Positions 38,501-46,698 of a stretch of DNA of 64,000 bases are shown here, in pieces (the first letter of the stretch is position 1; every line of letters starts with the position of its first letter). The notes beneath the pieces are model-generated. The model was not told where the DNA came from, ran no database searches, and saw nothing but the letters and a program-made list of their open reading frames with translations. Both the position numbers and the translations under genes were made by a program. This DNA is from Sciurus carolinensis (Eukaryota > Chordata > Mammalia > Rodentia > Sciuridae), in assembly GCF_902686445.1 (NCBI RefSeq), contig NC_062222.1:136779035-136843034 (forward strand), read 5' to 3'.

Positions 38501-41500
38501 TAATGTGTACGTGCCAAGAACAAGAGTTCCATGAAGTGACCTAGCCCTGACCACGTGGGGAGCGTTCCAAAGCCTTCTGTTCTTTTATTGATAGTTGGCC
38601 CTCGCTGACTTTGCAGTTCACTGTGACTGGCTGGGTCATACCTGATGCTGGGAAAAGCACAGCCCAGAGGACAGCTCTGTCTTTTCCTGTCCCAGCCCAT
38701 TGGTGGTGGTAATTCCAGGTGTCCACATGAAAAGGAAGCTCCAAGGGTTTTCAGAGCTGAGGCTTTTGTTCTGGGATGTGGTTGCTGCTCCTGCATGAGG
38801 CCCTTACAGGGCCCAGCTTATTCTTGACAAAATCTGCGCCATCTGTTTGCAGTGCCAGTGCTGGGCACACAGGAAGTCCTTAGTAAAAACTGTGTTCAGG
38901 TTGAACTTGGCACAGGACACATACATTCATGGTGTCGTCTTCTGTTTTTTTTGTTTTTGGTACAGGGGATTGAACGCAGGGGTGCTTTACCTTTGAGCCA
39001 CATCCCTAACCCTTTTTATTTTTTAGTTGAGACAGAGTGTTGCTAAGTTCTGAGACTGACCTCAAACTTATAATCCCCATGCCTCAGTCCTGGAGCTGCT
39101 GGTGGAAATACAGGCATGTGCCACAGGCCCGGCTCATGACTTCTTTAGTCAACATGTATCCATGGTCCACAGTGATCAAGGCTGTCTGTTGGGTGCTGGT
39201 GATTAGGTGAAAGAAAGCTCCATCAAAGCAGGTGGGCAGTGAGGAGGATGCAAAGGTAAAGGCAGACCTTGCTCAGGCCTGGCCTTGTGGGAAGTGCACA
39301 TTGCATCCTGATGGAGCCCAGAGAGGTCCCTGAGGCCCAGTCCCCCTGTGTCTCCCCGTACATGTGGCCCAGGTTTGTCTGACTCAGCCTTGCGTCCCCC
39401 TCCATCATGCCTCCTTCCTGAAGCCATGTCTGCACCTGGAAGCCCTGGGCCTGTCTTGGTTGTTGTGCCTTGTGGTCGGCACTGTGTGTGTGGTGTGACC
39501 ACCCGGGGGTTAGAGCAACCGACTGCTTGGGGCAAAAGATCCCTTTTCTTCTCTCCATGGCAGGGCCTGAGGGGCCCGGGTAGTGTGACCTCAAGTATCC
39601 CAGGTGTGCTCTGCAATGCTCAGGTGAGAATGCTGCAGTTTGAGTGGTGGCAGTGCCCTTCCCCTATGTTTGTCCATAGAGCCTGCTTCACTCCCTTCCC
39701 TCCCAGTACCAGACACTGAGCTGTCAACCTTGTGGGTTGCCTCTGTGTCCCGGGGCACAGGCACACCTGTTCTTCCTAGGTGTGGAGCCTGGTGAAGCCC
39801 CACTCAGCTGCCTGCACTCCTCCTTGAAGCTCGCAGGGAAGTGGCCTTGCTAGTGAAGGCTCTTACCCAGGTGCACCTTGCTGCTCTTTATGATGTGGAT
39901 GTGGAGGTTAGAGCCAGGCCTGTCACCTGTCTTTATCCTCCTACAGGGCTTTGAGTGGCCAGCTGTCAAGGATCCACACTCTAGGAGGACTAGCACAAGG
40001 TCATTTAACTTGCAAAATACTCCCACTGCTGCCCAGTGGCAGGATTATTTGGAGACATAGTGGATTTTGGGTAGTTTGATTTAATCAAAGTATTGAGGAA
40101 TTCATTCCATGTTGTGTTTTGTGGTTTGGGCATGACGTTTACTTAGAAAGCCTGATGTTACATGGATTCCCACCTAACAGAGGAGGTGCAGGGGAAGTGA
40201 CTGCCAGGAGATTTCTGTTGTGTCCTTCACGGGGTTCCTGAATGACTTCTGAGCCATAGGCCTGCCTGGGACTCCTCAAGAGCAGGCACGGCTTTGCGGT
40301 CAGCCTTCTTCAGAGGAATGGAACCTCCAGTATGCAGGAGGTGGTAGGGCCCAGGCTGGTCATGGGCCAAGGGGAAGGAGTAGGACACTGCCTGGGGACG
40401 GCACACAGCCCATTGGCTAGGCCTCATGTTCTGCTGGGTGCTAGGGCAGAGAGGAGAGTTCGTGGGCTTGGGGTAATGCGGACTGCACTGCCTTCAGGAC
40501 CAGATGGGGCATCTCAGGTTGGGTGTTGCTTAGTGCTGAGTCTATGCCGGGAGGGCTGTTGTGTAAATCTTGGTCTGCTGAGGCTGAGTGGTCCCCCTTC
40601 TTCCCTAGCATACCTGTTCCTGCTCCCTGGGTTTCTTAGGAACACAGAGAACCTCGGGTGCAGTGGGGGCAAGGGCTCCAAGAATGAAACCAGGGTACAG
40701 TTGAATACCGGGGCATCAGGGCCTGAAGGTCCCCATCTCGGTGTGGCTTCATGATAACTGAGGCTGCTTACCTTTTATTTTAAGCTGAAACCTGCCTTTC
40801 TACCACCTTCCTTTCTTGGCAGTTTCCTCATCTTCTAAGTAGAGGTGAGAACTGTGCCTCCTCAAAGGATTGTGGGGAGGAGATGTGGGGCAGTACCCAG
40901 CAGAACAGCAGGCAGGCTCTTGCCCTGTGCAGCCAGGCAGCTTGCGGTAGGCCAGGGTGCCTCTGTTGCAGGACACTGTGTGCCGTCCTTACCGCTGGCT
41001 CCTGAGCCTTCGCCCCACAGCCGCTTGGCAGTGGGCCTGCACTCCTTCCCCCACTTCCTGGGGCTCCCTTTTCCTCCTACAAATCAGATAAGCAGCTAGA
41101 AGAGGTGTGGCTGGATGAGAATGTCTGACGCTGTGAGGGTTCCACAGGAGAGTCTACCCTTCCTCCACACATGTGGGGAGGCGGGTGCACATGGGCTTGG
41201 TGGTGCTGCCTTTTTAATAAGCCCATAGCCACTCTGTTGACCTAGGAACACAAAATCCATTGTTTTACATTACTTGGATCTGAGCGTACTGTTTTTGATA
41301 TACAGCACAGTAATATGCTGTGCTCCAGGGTGGGGTGGGGGAACAGACTTTCTTGGTAGACAGAAATCCTTGGATTCTCTCTTCCTGCTGTGGGACAGCA
41401 GCAAGAGGACCCGGCAGACTTCCAGGGCTTCCCAGCTCATCCCTGTTCCCACACAGTCCTTCAGAGCTAGGCAGGGCCTGAGGCCAGGTGATGGGGGAAG

Positions 41501-44500
41501 AGGAACTTGGGCCTGTGTGTGGACATCAGCCCTCTAGTTCATTGGGTCAGCTCCCCTGGCAGGGCTTCTGTGGAACCTGAACTGAACCTGGTATCTCATT
41601 CCCAGGCTGTGGCCCCCAGCCCAGTGGCCCCCTACCTGAGACTGCCAGACGATGGCTGCTGTCGTAGCTGCTTTCTGAGTGCTTCAGTTCCATGCGCTCC
41701 TGGCTTTGAGTTAAATGTGATTTAAAATACAGCTGAGCATCTGAAGATCCTGGTTAGAGGCACAGGCTTTGTGATCTGCCAGGCTTGGGTTGAATCAGTT
41801 CAGCTGTCTGTGTCCTTGGGCAAACAGGTAACTACTCTGAGCTCTAGTGTCCTCAGCATAGCTTTTCACTTGCTTGAACTGTTGAAGACGAATGGATTAA
41901 TGAAAAAAGGTTAGCATAGGGCCTTTGGTTGGGGGTCATTATTGAGGATTGAACTATGTGTGATTCACTACTGAGCCATGTTCCCAGCCCTTTTTTTTTT
42001 TTTTTTTTTTAAGATCAGGCATCACAAAGTTGCTGAGACTGGCCTCAAACTTGTGATCCTCCTGGCACAGCCTCCCAAGTCACTGGGATTACAGGCATGT
42101 GCCACCTTGCCCTACCGTTCTCACTTTTTAAAATACAATGTTAACAAGTCTCTTCTGAATGGAGTTGAGAGCAGTTTGCAAACTGAGGAAACACAAGGTC
42201 TTGCTGCTCTTTCTTGAGCTGTGCTTTCTAGACCCAGTGATGAAGCCGTTTTCTGTTTTTGTGATGGTAAGAAGCTCAGGACAGGACTGATTGTCACTTT
42301 CACACTGTGGCAGCAGCAGGAGCCCTGCAGTGCATGGTGCAGCAGACAGCAGTGGGGCTTTGGGTCAGGGCTACTTGTTGGAGGTCTGTGCTGCCAGTGA
42401 GACAGATGAGGCTGTGGGCAGGGGACATCCCACGTGCCCTGGACAGGCTCTTACTCCACAGACATGAAGAGGGCCCTCAGCTCTGCTGTCTTCAGGATAT
42501 GGGGTTTCCTGTGCCCTCTGCCTCCTGCACATCATCGGAGTGGAAAGAAATCTAAGTTGTTGTGTCTGTCTTCCCGGAGTCTCCGAGAGTGTTCAGGGAC
42601 TTGATGGATAGGCTGGAACATTCCTGGTGAGTTTCCCAGTCATGGCTGTGCTGGATGCTTGCCCTTGACTGGGTGCTCCTCTGCATCCTGGGCAGAGCCC
42701 TGCAGGGGTCGGGGTGGGCATGGGGTCAAAGCCAGCTGCATCCTGTAGTTTGCAGCAGAGGATCTGGTCCTGAGATTTGAGCAGATTTGCAGTGTGGAGG
42801 AATCTTCTGGTGGACTGTTATCACAACATTCAGTTGCACTGCAGAGGTTTAATGGCACTCCTTCTGCCGGAGTAAGGCCTCAGGCTGCATTCAGCACCTA
42901 CAGTCCAGGCACATCAAGGGGTCTGGGTCCATTCTGGGACTTGCAGGAAAGCAACTTGTAGTGGGAGCGGGGTCGGAGGTCTCCCCACCCACCTGGGAAT
43001 CACCCCACAGAGGTGCTATTGCTGGTGGCAAGGTATGGAGTGCCACCAACACTTGGAGAATCCTGAAGCAGGCAGGCTTGGTCCACCCACTCACACTCAG
43101 CAGAAACTGCTAGAGACGGCACTAGGTGCTGAGGGCTGGTGGGAGGGCAGAACATGCTGCACCTGAGCTTCAGAGTGGCCATCTGGAGTCCCCTGCTGAC
43201 ATAGGCCCCTTCCAGGTTAGAAAGGTTGTTATAGAGTTGGTACCAAGGACTGTCTGGTTACATAATTTGTACTATGATTATCCTTTTTTTTTTTTTTTGA
43301 AACAGGGTCTTGCTAAGTTTCTGAGACTGACCTCCAAGTGCTGATCTTTCAGCCTCAGTCTCCTGAGTCTCTGTGATTACAGGCTTGTACCCCACGCCTG
43401 ACTAATGATCATAATTTTTAAGGGAATACATACCTTTATTTCACTTCTTCATCTGAGGGTTTTCTTTGTACAAGTGTAAGATCAGTATTTCGTAATTCAG
43501 TCAAGTTGATTGGGAAACACTTTGCTCTTGCCGGCCCCTGCTGGGAGGAAGCCTCCCGCAGTCAGGTCTGGTCCCTTCTGATTGAGCAGGCTGTCCTGGG
43601 TGCCTCACCGCCCTGTCCAGTCCCCACAGCAGGCACACTTGGCATTTGTGGTGCAGTTGTGTGGCTTTTCAGAGTGTGTGCAACGGGTCGTGCTGTGCTC
43701 TTGGGAAGGTGAGGTCAGCCTGCACAGTGAACTCAGGCTGGGCTCTGTCCCCGTTCTATATGATAGGGACTAACTCAGGGCATTCGTCACAGTTCAGGCT
43801 GGAATTCAGAGTTCTTTCTTTGTACCATCTCAAACTTGAAACTCTCCCACTTTCCCCAGGATCTTCACCTATACAGTAAGTCTCTGCCCCTGGACTTGGC
43901 CTGCCGCATTTGGGACGTGTTCTGTCGGGATGGGGAGGAGTTCATCTTCCGAACGGCCCTGGGCATCCTGAAACTATTCGAGGACATCCTGACTAGGATG
44001 GACTTCATCCATAGTGCCCAGTTCCTGACCAGGCTGCCCGAGGACCTGCCAGCAGACGAGGTGTTTGCGGCCATTTCTGCAGTCCAGATGCAGAGTCGGA
44101 ACAAGAAGTGGGCACAGGTAAGCAGTCTCCTCCCTCTCCTTCCCTTTGTGTGGCTGGCACTACAGTGGGACCTAGGGAGTATGCTGCCCACAGTGCTGAG
44201 AAATGGTTCTCAGGCTGCTGGTGAGGAGAGCTGGTTGGCCGCCTGGCTCTGCCTCAGGGATGCTCTGTGGGTTCCTGCCCCAGCTCAGAGCTTCTGGGGG
44301 CCACACAGTGCTCTCCACGCTCCCAAAGCATTTTGTAAATAAGGCCCTAAACAGAAAGCAAAAGGGACTGACTGACTGGGCCACCTGGGCTTGCCCTGTG
44401 CAGCTTGTTGCACCTTATAGATCCTGAAACCTGAGAAGTCACAGTTGCCTGAGAAGGCCTGGTCCCTCCCAGTCTTCCTCTGGATGTGCTGCTTTAACCT

Positions 44501-46698
44501 GCTGGCAGCTGCTCTGCTCTGGGCCTGCTTCTGCATTCCTCCAGGCTCCCATGTAGGGCTTCCCTTGGTGGAGTTGATGGGTGTTGTCAGGCTCCAAGTT
44601 TTAGCATATTAAACAGGAAAAAATGAAGGGAAAAAAACGAAAAACAACAACTGCCTGTGATTCTCGAGGTTATCTGAGCACCAGGTCAGTGGTGGGTATT
44701 TGTGGGCCTTATACTTCTCCATATGTGCCAGCAATGCCTGTTCTGGATCTAACTTTCTTATTAGTAAGTAGATGACTTAAATAGTCACAAAACTGGAATA
44801 GTGAACCCCATGTGCCAGGCATTAACCTTGTACCTGTGAAGGGGATACCCCACCTGTGCCCCCCAGAGTTCTGCAGGGTTCCCAGGCAACATGTCCAGTC
44901 GTGTCCTGTCTCCCAACCATGCTGGCTCTTGGAACATAAATGGTTACAGCTCTGCTGTCACTCAGAAAGCCCCTGATCCCTTCCTGACTTCCTACATTAG
45001 GATATAGTGCTTAGAATCAAGGTTCTAATTGTTTCAGCTGGCATAAGTGGCTCCACAGTCTGTTTGAATGAAGATCCAGATAAGGACCTTGCCCTGATTG
45101 ACCCAAAGATCTTTGTTTTACCACATTTATGCAGCTCCACCTTCTCTTCTGTCCTCCCCACCCTTCATTTGTAAGGAGGACAAATGCCCTTCGTCCTACA
45201 GCACTTCCAGAGTCTGGACTTGGTCATTCTAAAACAGTGATGACTAAGGGGTATAGAGGTTTCCTTTTTTTCTCTCGGTGCTAGGGATTGAACCCAGGGC
45301 CTTGTGCTTGTGAGGCAAATACTCTACCAACTTAGCTATATCCTCAGCCCCAGAAGTTCTTCTTGAGGGTGACAAAAGTGTTCTAATATTAACTCTGGTG
45401 ATATCTGCACATTTCTGTGAAGATCCTCAAAACCATTGAATTGCACACTTTAAATGGTGAGCAGTAGTTAGTGTATTGCATTTCAGTAAAGCTGTTTGAG
45501 GGCCTGCCCAGCTGGTGACGAGCAGGACTGGCTGTAGTGCATCAGGCATCAGGTCAGGAAACCACTTTTCTCTGGTTGATAAGCAGATGGACAGTGTGAG
45601 TGCAAAAAGGGCCGTGACTAGAACATTTCCAGGAATCTCAGGACCTGATTGTAGAGCGTAGACCAGACAGGGTCTGCCTGAGCACTGAGCGAGCAACGAC
45701 ACAGGCCGCACACCCATGAGGCTGAGGCTGAGTGTGTGAGGAGGTTCTTTGGAACCTTCTGTGACTTGGTGCTTCCATGATTTTCTAAAGTCTCAACAGA
45801 AAAGTCAGGACCTTGTTTTTTGGTGCTGGGGATTGAATCTGGGAGTGCTTAACCACTAAGCTACACCTGCATTTCTTTTTCTTTTTTATTTTTTGAGACA
45901 GAGCTTGATAAGTTGCTTAGGGCCCCATTGAGTTGCCAAGGCTGGCTCTGAACTTGCAGTTCTCATGCCTCAGCCTCCTGAGTCATTTGGATTCTGGGGC
46001 ATGTGCCACTCTCCCAGCCAGGGCCTTTCTTAATGACCTTTGTCCCACAGGCAGGCTGTCCCTACCTGATTTCCCAACTCATGCAGTCATGGCCTGCAGG
46101 TCTTTCCTGCAACTTCCTTCCCTGTGCTTTCTGTGAAAGAGGGTCTCACCTGCTCCGCCAGTGAGCACACATGCCCCACTATTTGAATACCCCCAACGTA
46201 GTTTCAACCAATAGATTCTGCCTAGCCCTAAAATAAGAGGTTTAACCCTTCCATGTGTGCTGTCGCTGCCATTGTTGGGTAGTCACGGTGCAGTGCATTG
46301 AGAGCAGTGGAGGGAGCAGGGCATCTGGGCCAAACCTGGAGGCATCTGAGGGGAGGCCCTGAAAGGGCTGGTTTCCTGGTGATGAAGGGGACAAGCCGGC
46401 AGGAGCAGCATTGTCCTATGGAGCTGAGGAAAGAGACAAGCCCCACCCATGGTCCTCCTGTGACATTGGTTCCATGGCTGATCGGCTCACAGGAAGAGGA
46501 CCCGGAGGGTGGGAGAGTGCGGAGTGAGTCAGAGGGACTGCCCAGAGGGGGCTGCTGTCTCTCTGCTCTCATTGGTATCTTGGGTTCAGCCCCTCTCATG
46601 GATTAACCGCAGTGGTCTTCTCTGTGCTCCAGGTGCTGGCTGCGCTGCAGAAAGACAGCCGGGAAATGGAGAAAGGAAGCCCATCCCTCAGACACTGA
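8777..46698 (+). CDS. TBC1D14: TBC1D14, short (413-residue) isoform, 12 coding exons; overview entry
   Basis: TBC-domain protein that binds Rab11, sits on recycling endosomes and restrains starvation-induced autophagosome formation (family knowledge). The coding exons are 8777-8779, 14454-14572, 16179-16261, 17781-17898, 21863-21969, 26734-26814, 28665-28759, 32838-32909, 33562-33689, 35614-35724, 43860-44117 and 46633-46698. All have AG/GT boundaries and phases that join correctly. Corrected for three single-base errors, the exons sum to 1242 nt, exactly 413 codons plus stop, the length of the human short isoform. The TBC domain covers roughly residues 121-331. Both catalytic-finger motifs are present: IKLDISR (Arg192) and YVQ (Gln228). 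The N-terminal part is a charged, probably helical segment (residues 55-85). The large N-terminal exon of the 693-residue isoform is upstream of the window. Read literally, the sequence breaks frame at Arg264 and meets a stop about eight codons later; see the exon entries. Confidence 0.96.
8835..8865 (+). repeat. GC/GTGTGA simple repeat
   Basis: Short alternating GCGCGC then GTGAGTGTGAGTGTGAG run within the CpG island just after the first-exon donor. Confidence 0.7.
11098..11262 (-). repeat. Dimeric B1/ID SINE
   Basis: Minus-strand copy with ACTGAGCTACATCCCCAGCC and CCTCCTGCCTCAGCCTGC. Confidence 0.8.
12881..12990 (-). repeat. ID SINE with long poly-T
   Basis: About 30 T's, then GGCGATTGAACTCAGGACC to GAGCTATCTCCCCAGCCCC. 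Flanks GAGTGTATT and GAGTATATT are a likely duplicated target. Confidence 0.85.
14454..14572 (+). CDS. TBC1D14: TBC1D14 exon, residues 2-41
   Basis: Acceptor TTTGTCCTAG, donor GTGAGT. It begins [13 protein letters not shown] and ends in the first two bases of Ala41. This is the first exon common to the long and short isoforms. It is serine/proline-rich and lies before the TBC domain. Confidence 0.95.
15656..15692. repeat. (GT)n/(GC)n microsatellite
   Basis: GT run continuing into GCACGCGCGTGTGTGCGCGC, an alternating purine-pyrimidine tract able to adopt Z-DNA. Confidence 0.9.
15826..15957 (-). repeat. ID-type SINE (long form)
   Basis: Minus-strand copy with TTTAGTTGTAGATGGACACA and GAGCCACAACCCCAGCCCC. 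Similar flanks TTGTCATTTTCTTTT and TTGACATTTTCTTTT suggest a target-site duplication. Confidence 0.85.
16179..16261 (+). CDS. TBC1D14: TBC1D14 exon, residues 41-69
   Basis: Acceptor CCTGTCAAG, donor GTACTG. It encodes [20 protein letters not shown] and the start of a charged helical stretch (MVVQAKKRE). The phases (1 base completing Ala41, 1 base opening Glu69) fit both neighbours. A decoy acceptor resembling the real one lies about 55 bp upstream. Confidence 0.95.
16627..16708 (+). repeat. ID SINE
   Basis: GGGCTAGGGATGTGGCTTAG to GTTTGATCCCCAGCTC plus A tail; contains a tRNA-like B-box. Confidence 0.9.
16709..17066 (+). mobile_element. Old LINE-1 3' end, plus strand
   Basis: Text such as GGAACATTATGTGACC, CCTAAGTGAAATGAGCC and TTTTATGTTATGTGTATTTT is typical of L1M-type 3' ends. 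Confidence 0.65.
17072..17372 (+). mobile_element. MER2-like nonautonomous DNA transposon
   Basis: Starts CAGTTGTTCAGGGTATC and runs through GCAGATGCTCAAGTC, ACATCCTCCTGTAT and TTAGGGAATGATAACAAG to CCATGGATGCAGACC. Better preserved than the 2783-3080 copy. Confidence 0.65.
17781..17898 (+). CDS. TBC1D14: TBC1D14 exon, residues 69-108
   Basis: Acceptor TGATTTCTAG, donor GTAAGG. It encodes [20 protein letters not shown] and continues to [11 protein letters not shown]. This is a strongly charged helical segment leading into the TBC domain. The last two bases belong to Met108. Confidence 0.95.
18110..18520 (+). mobile_element. LINE-2-like remnant
   Basis: Order of phrases (GCCTCAGGGCCTTCGATG, then TTCTTCCCTGAGGGTAGAGA, then CAGATAGTGCAGAGTGC) follows the L2 3' region. 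Diverged. Confidence 0.4.
19037..21232 (-). mobile_element. Young 5'-truncated LINE-1 with 16-bp target-site duplications
   Basis: Identical TGTCCTCTGGATTTTA at 19037-19052 and 21217-21232 bound about 2.16 kb of antisense L1. Next to the left repeat is the T-rich tail, then a C/T-rich 3' UTR containing a telomere-like tract. ORF2 follows from about 19316, with the FADDMIIYL reverse-transcriptase catalytic motif near 20980 and the C-terminal [12 protein letters not shown] region near 19500. ORF2 is broken by two single-base losses, near 19785 and near 20935, and is otherwise open. The 5' end is cut inside the reverse-transcriptase domain, so it is immobile. Confidence 0.95.
19203..19245. repeat. 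Telomere-like (CCCTAA) variant tract inside the L1 tail
   Basis: Seven irregular units such as CCTAACTCTAAACCTAACCC then TAAACCTAATGCTAACC, in the 3' UTR of the L1. Confidence 0.75.
21863..21969 (+). CDS. TBC1D14: TBC1D14 exon, residues 108-144 (start of TBC domain)
   Basis: Acceptor GTCCTGTGCAG, donor GTGAGT. It encodes [20 protein letters not shown], then [15 protein letters not shown]. The W-x-G-I-P-x-x-x-R-G-x-V-W signature is the classic opening motif of TBC domains. Confidence 0.97.
24923..24989. repeat. (GGGA)n and (GA)n microsatellite
   Basis: GAGAGAGAGGGAGGGAGGGA followed by a pure AG run; polypurine on the plus strand. Confidence 0.95.
26562..26675 (-). repeat. ID SINE with long poly-T, near exon
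   Basis: More than 30 T's then GCGGTGCTGGGGATCGAACC to GAGCTATCTCCCCAGCCC. Ends about 60 bp before a TBC1D14 acceptor. Confidence 0.9.
26734..26814 (+). CDS. TBC1D14: TBC1D14 exon, residues 144-171
   Basis: Acceptor TTTTCTTCCAG, donor GTACAG. It encodes [20 protein letters not shown] then SDVESE. A T-rich ID SINE ends only about 60 bp upstream of the acceptor, but the polypyrimidine tract itself is intact. Confidence 0.95.
27535..27612 (+). repeat. ID SINE
   Basis: AGGGTTGGGGTTAAATATCT to GTTCAATCCCCAGCACGG plus A-rich tail. Confidence 0.85.
27718..28250 (-). mobile_element. Old LINE-1, minus strand, split by a SINE
   Basis: Left part 27718-27932 (AGTCACCAACCATTCTG, ATGGCTGAATAGTATTCC) continues after the SINE at 28138-28250 (CCACCAGTGGACACTAGG), so the SINE inserted into the L1. 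Confidence 0.75.
27933..28137 (-). repeat. Dimeric B1/ID SINE nested in L1
   Basis: Minus-strand copy with GATTGAACCCAGGGGCATTT and TGCACCACTGCACCCGGC; it interrupts the L1 listed above. Confidence 0.85.
28665..28759 (+). CDS. TBC1D14: TBC1D14 exon, residues 171-202, arginine-finger motif
   Basis: Acceptor TTTTTTGACAG, donor GTAAGT. It encodes [20 protein letters not shown] then [11 protein letters not shown]. It carries the IxxDxxR motif with catalytic-type Arg192. TBC1D14 retains both finger residues although it is best known as an effector rather than a Rab11 GAP. Confidence 0.97.
30370..30458 (+). repeat. Young ID SINE with perfect target-site duplication
   Basis: Near-consensus element GGCTGGGGAGATAGCTCAGT to ATCCCCAGCACCC plus poly-A. 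It is bounded by AGAAATCTTTGCAGAGG at 30353-30369 and 30459-30475. Confidence 0.95.
30842..31060 (+). repeat. MIR SINE
   Basis: Core phrases TGTGACCTTGGGCAAACCCC and CATCTATAATCTGGGGAT are diagnostic of MIR. Confidence 0.75.
32838..32909 (+). CDS. TBC1D14: TBC1D14 exon, residues 203-226
   Basis: Acceptor CTCCTTCTAG, donor GTAAGT, 24 whole codons. It encodes [20 protein letters not shown] then DVGY. The last codon is the Tyr of the YxQ motif; Val-Gln lie on the next exon. Confidence 0.96.
32910..33561 (+). other. TBC1D14: TBC1D14 intron
   Basis: Short 652-bp intron with a small TGG-rich simple repeat at 33472-33497. No interspersed repeat is recognised. Confidence 0.7.
33472..33497. repeat. 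(TGG)n simple repeat
   Basis: GTGGTGGTGGTGGTGGGTGG type run 65 bp upstream of a TBC1D14 acceptor. Confidence 0.85.
33562..33689 (+). CDS. TBC1D14: TBC1D14 exon, residues 227-269, one base missing
   Basis: Acceptor CTCCCTCCCAG, donor GTGAGT. It opens [20 protein letters not shown], including Gln228 of the glutamine finger, and continues to NKPCQMAFF. The exon is 128 nt; phase 0 to phase 0 requires 129. A C is missing next to 33672, where TTT TTC CGA (Phe-Phe-Arg264) reads TTT TTC GA. Taken literally, translation runs on for about eight codons into a stop in the next exon. All other codons match the family. Confidence 0.93.
33690..35613 (+). other. TBC1D14: TBC1D14 intron
   Basis: About 1.9 kb without any SINE or L1 I recognise, AT-rich in the second half. 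I see nothing functional beyond the splice sites. Confidence 0.6.
35614..35724 (+). CDS. TBC1D14: TBC1D14 exon, residues 270-306, one extra base
   Basis: Acceptor TTGTCTTCCTAG, donor GTAAGA. It encodes [20 protein letters not shown] then [16 protein letters not shown]. It is 111 nt where 110 are needed: the T run at 35625-35629 has five T's and the frame needs four (TAT TTT GCT). All remaining codons read perfectly. Confidence 0.93.
37068..37466 (+). mobile_element. Solo LTR-like element (ERVL-MaLR type)
   Basis: GGTGTCCCCCCCAAAGCTTC, AATGATTGGCTAGTGAGAGC, TTCTGCCATGATGTTCTGC and CCATGAGCCAAAATAAACC follow the order of mammalian MaLR LTRs, including the AATAAA of the LTR. It is non-coding with no internal viral sequence. 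The family call is from memory. Confidence 0.5.
38088..38215 (+). repeat. ID-type SINE (long form)
   Basis: GGGACTAGGGTTGTGGCTCA to TTTGATTCCAGCACC, then an A-rich tail with AATAAATAAAGATCCATCGA. Confidence 0.85.
38284..38452 (-). repeat. Dimeric B1/ID SINE
   Basis: Minus-strand copy with TATTGAACTCAGGGGCATTT and GTGCACACCACACCCTGC. Confidence 0.8.
38943..39135 (-). repeat. Dimeric B1/ID SINE
   Basis: Minus-strand copy with GATTGAACGCAGGGGTGC and CAGGCATGTGCCACAGGCC. Confidence 0.8.
41750..41905 (+). repeat. MIR SINE
   Basis: TAGAGGCACAGGCTTTGTGA, TGTGTCCTTGGGCAAACAGG and CTCTGAGCTCTAGTGTCC follow the MIR core. Confidence 0.65.
41924..42112 (-). repeat. Dimeric B1/ID SINE
   Basis: Minus-strand copy, poly-T in the centre, B1 end GGGATTACAGGCATGTGCCA. 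Confidence 0.85.
43282..43408 (-). repeat. B1-type SINE (partial)
   Basis: T-run, GAAACAGGGTCTTGCTAAGT and TGTGATTACAGGCTTGTACC; the ID part is missing. Confidence 0.75.
43860..44117 (+). CDS. TBC1D14: TBC1D14 exon, residues 306-392, one base missing
   Basis: Acceptor CTTTCCCCAG, donor GTAAGC. It encodes the end of the TBC domain: [34 protein letters not shown], and then [11 protein letters not shown]. It is 258 nt where 259 are needed. A base, probably C, is missing next to 43868-43869 in Phe-Thr-Leu-Tyr (ATC TTC ACC [C]TA TAC). Confidence 0.94.
45252..45350 (-). repeat. ID SINE
   Basis: CTCGGTGCTAGGGATTGAAC to TAGCTATATCCTCAGCCCC. Confidence 0.9.
45355..45500 (+). mobile_element. Old LINE-1 3' tail, plus strand
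   Basis: CTGTGAAGATCCTCAAAACC, ATTGAATTGCACACTTTAAA and TTTCAGTAAAGCTGTTT match L1M-type ends. Confidence 0.65.
45818..46022 (-). repeat. Dimeric B1/ID SINE
   Basis: Minus-strand copy with TTGGTGCTGGGGATTGAATC and GGCATGTGCCACTCTCCCAG. Confidence 0.85.
46633..46698 (+). CDS. TBC1D14: TBC1D14 last coding exon, residues 393-413 and stop
   Basis: Acceptor TCTGTGCTCCAG. It encodes [20 protein letters not shown] then H and TGA at 46696-46698, matching the known C-terminus of the family. The 3' UTR continues without a visible intron. Confidence 0.96.
   Translation: MLAALQKDSREMEKGSPSLRH

Larger units (their letters stand above)
35725..43859 (+). other. TBC1D14: Largest TBC1D14 intron in the window
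   Basis: Eight kilobases with a solo-LTR-like element (about 37068-37466), an ID SINE, four B1/ID-type minus-strand SINEs and a MIR. The stretches 35730-37060, 39140-41740 and 42115-43280 look unique and contain no supportable exon. Confidence 0.65.
44118..46632 (+). other. TBC1D14: Last TBC1D14 intron
   Basis: Contains an ID SINE (45252-45350), the plus-strand 3' tail of an old L1 (about 45355-45500) and a dimeric SINE (45818-46022). Otherwise unique. Confidence 0.65.
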
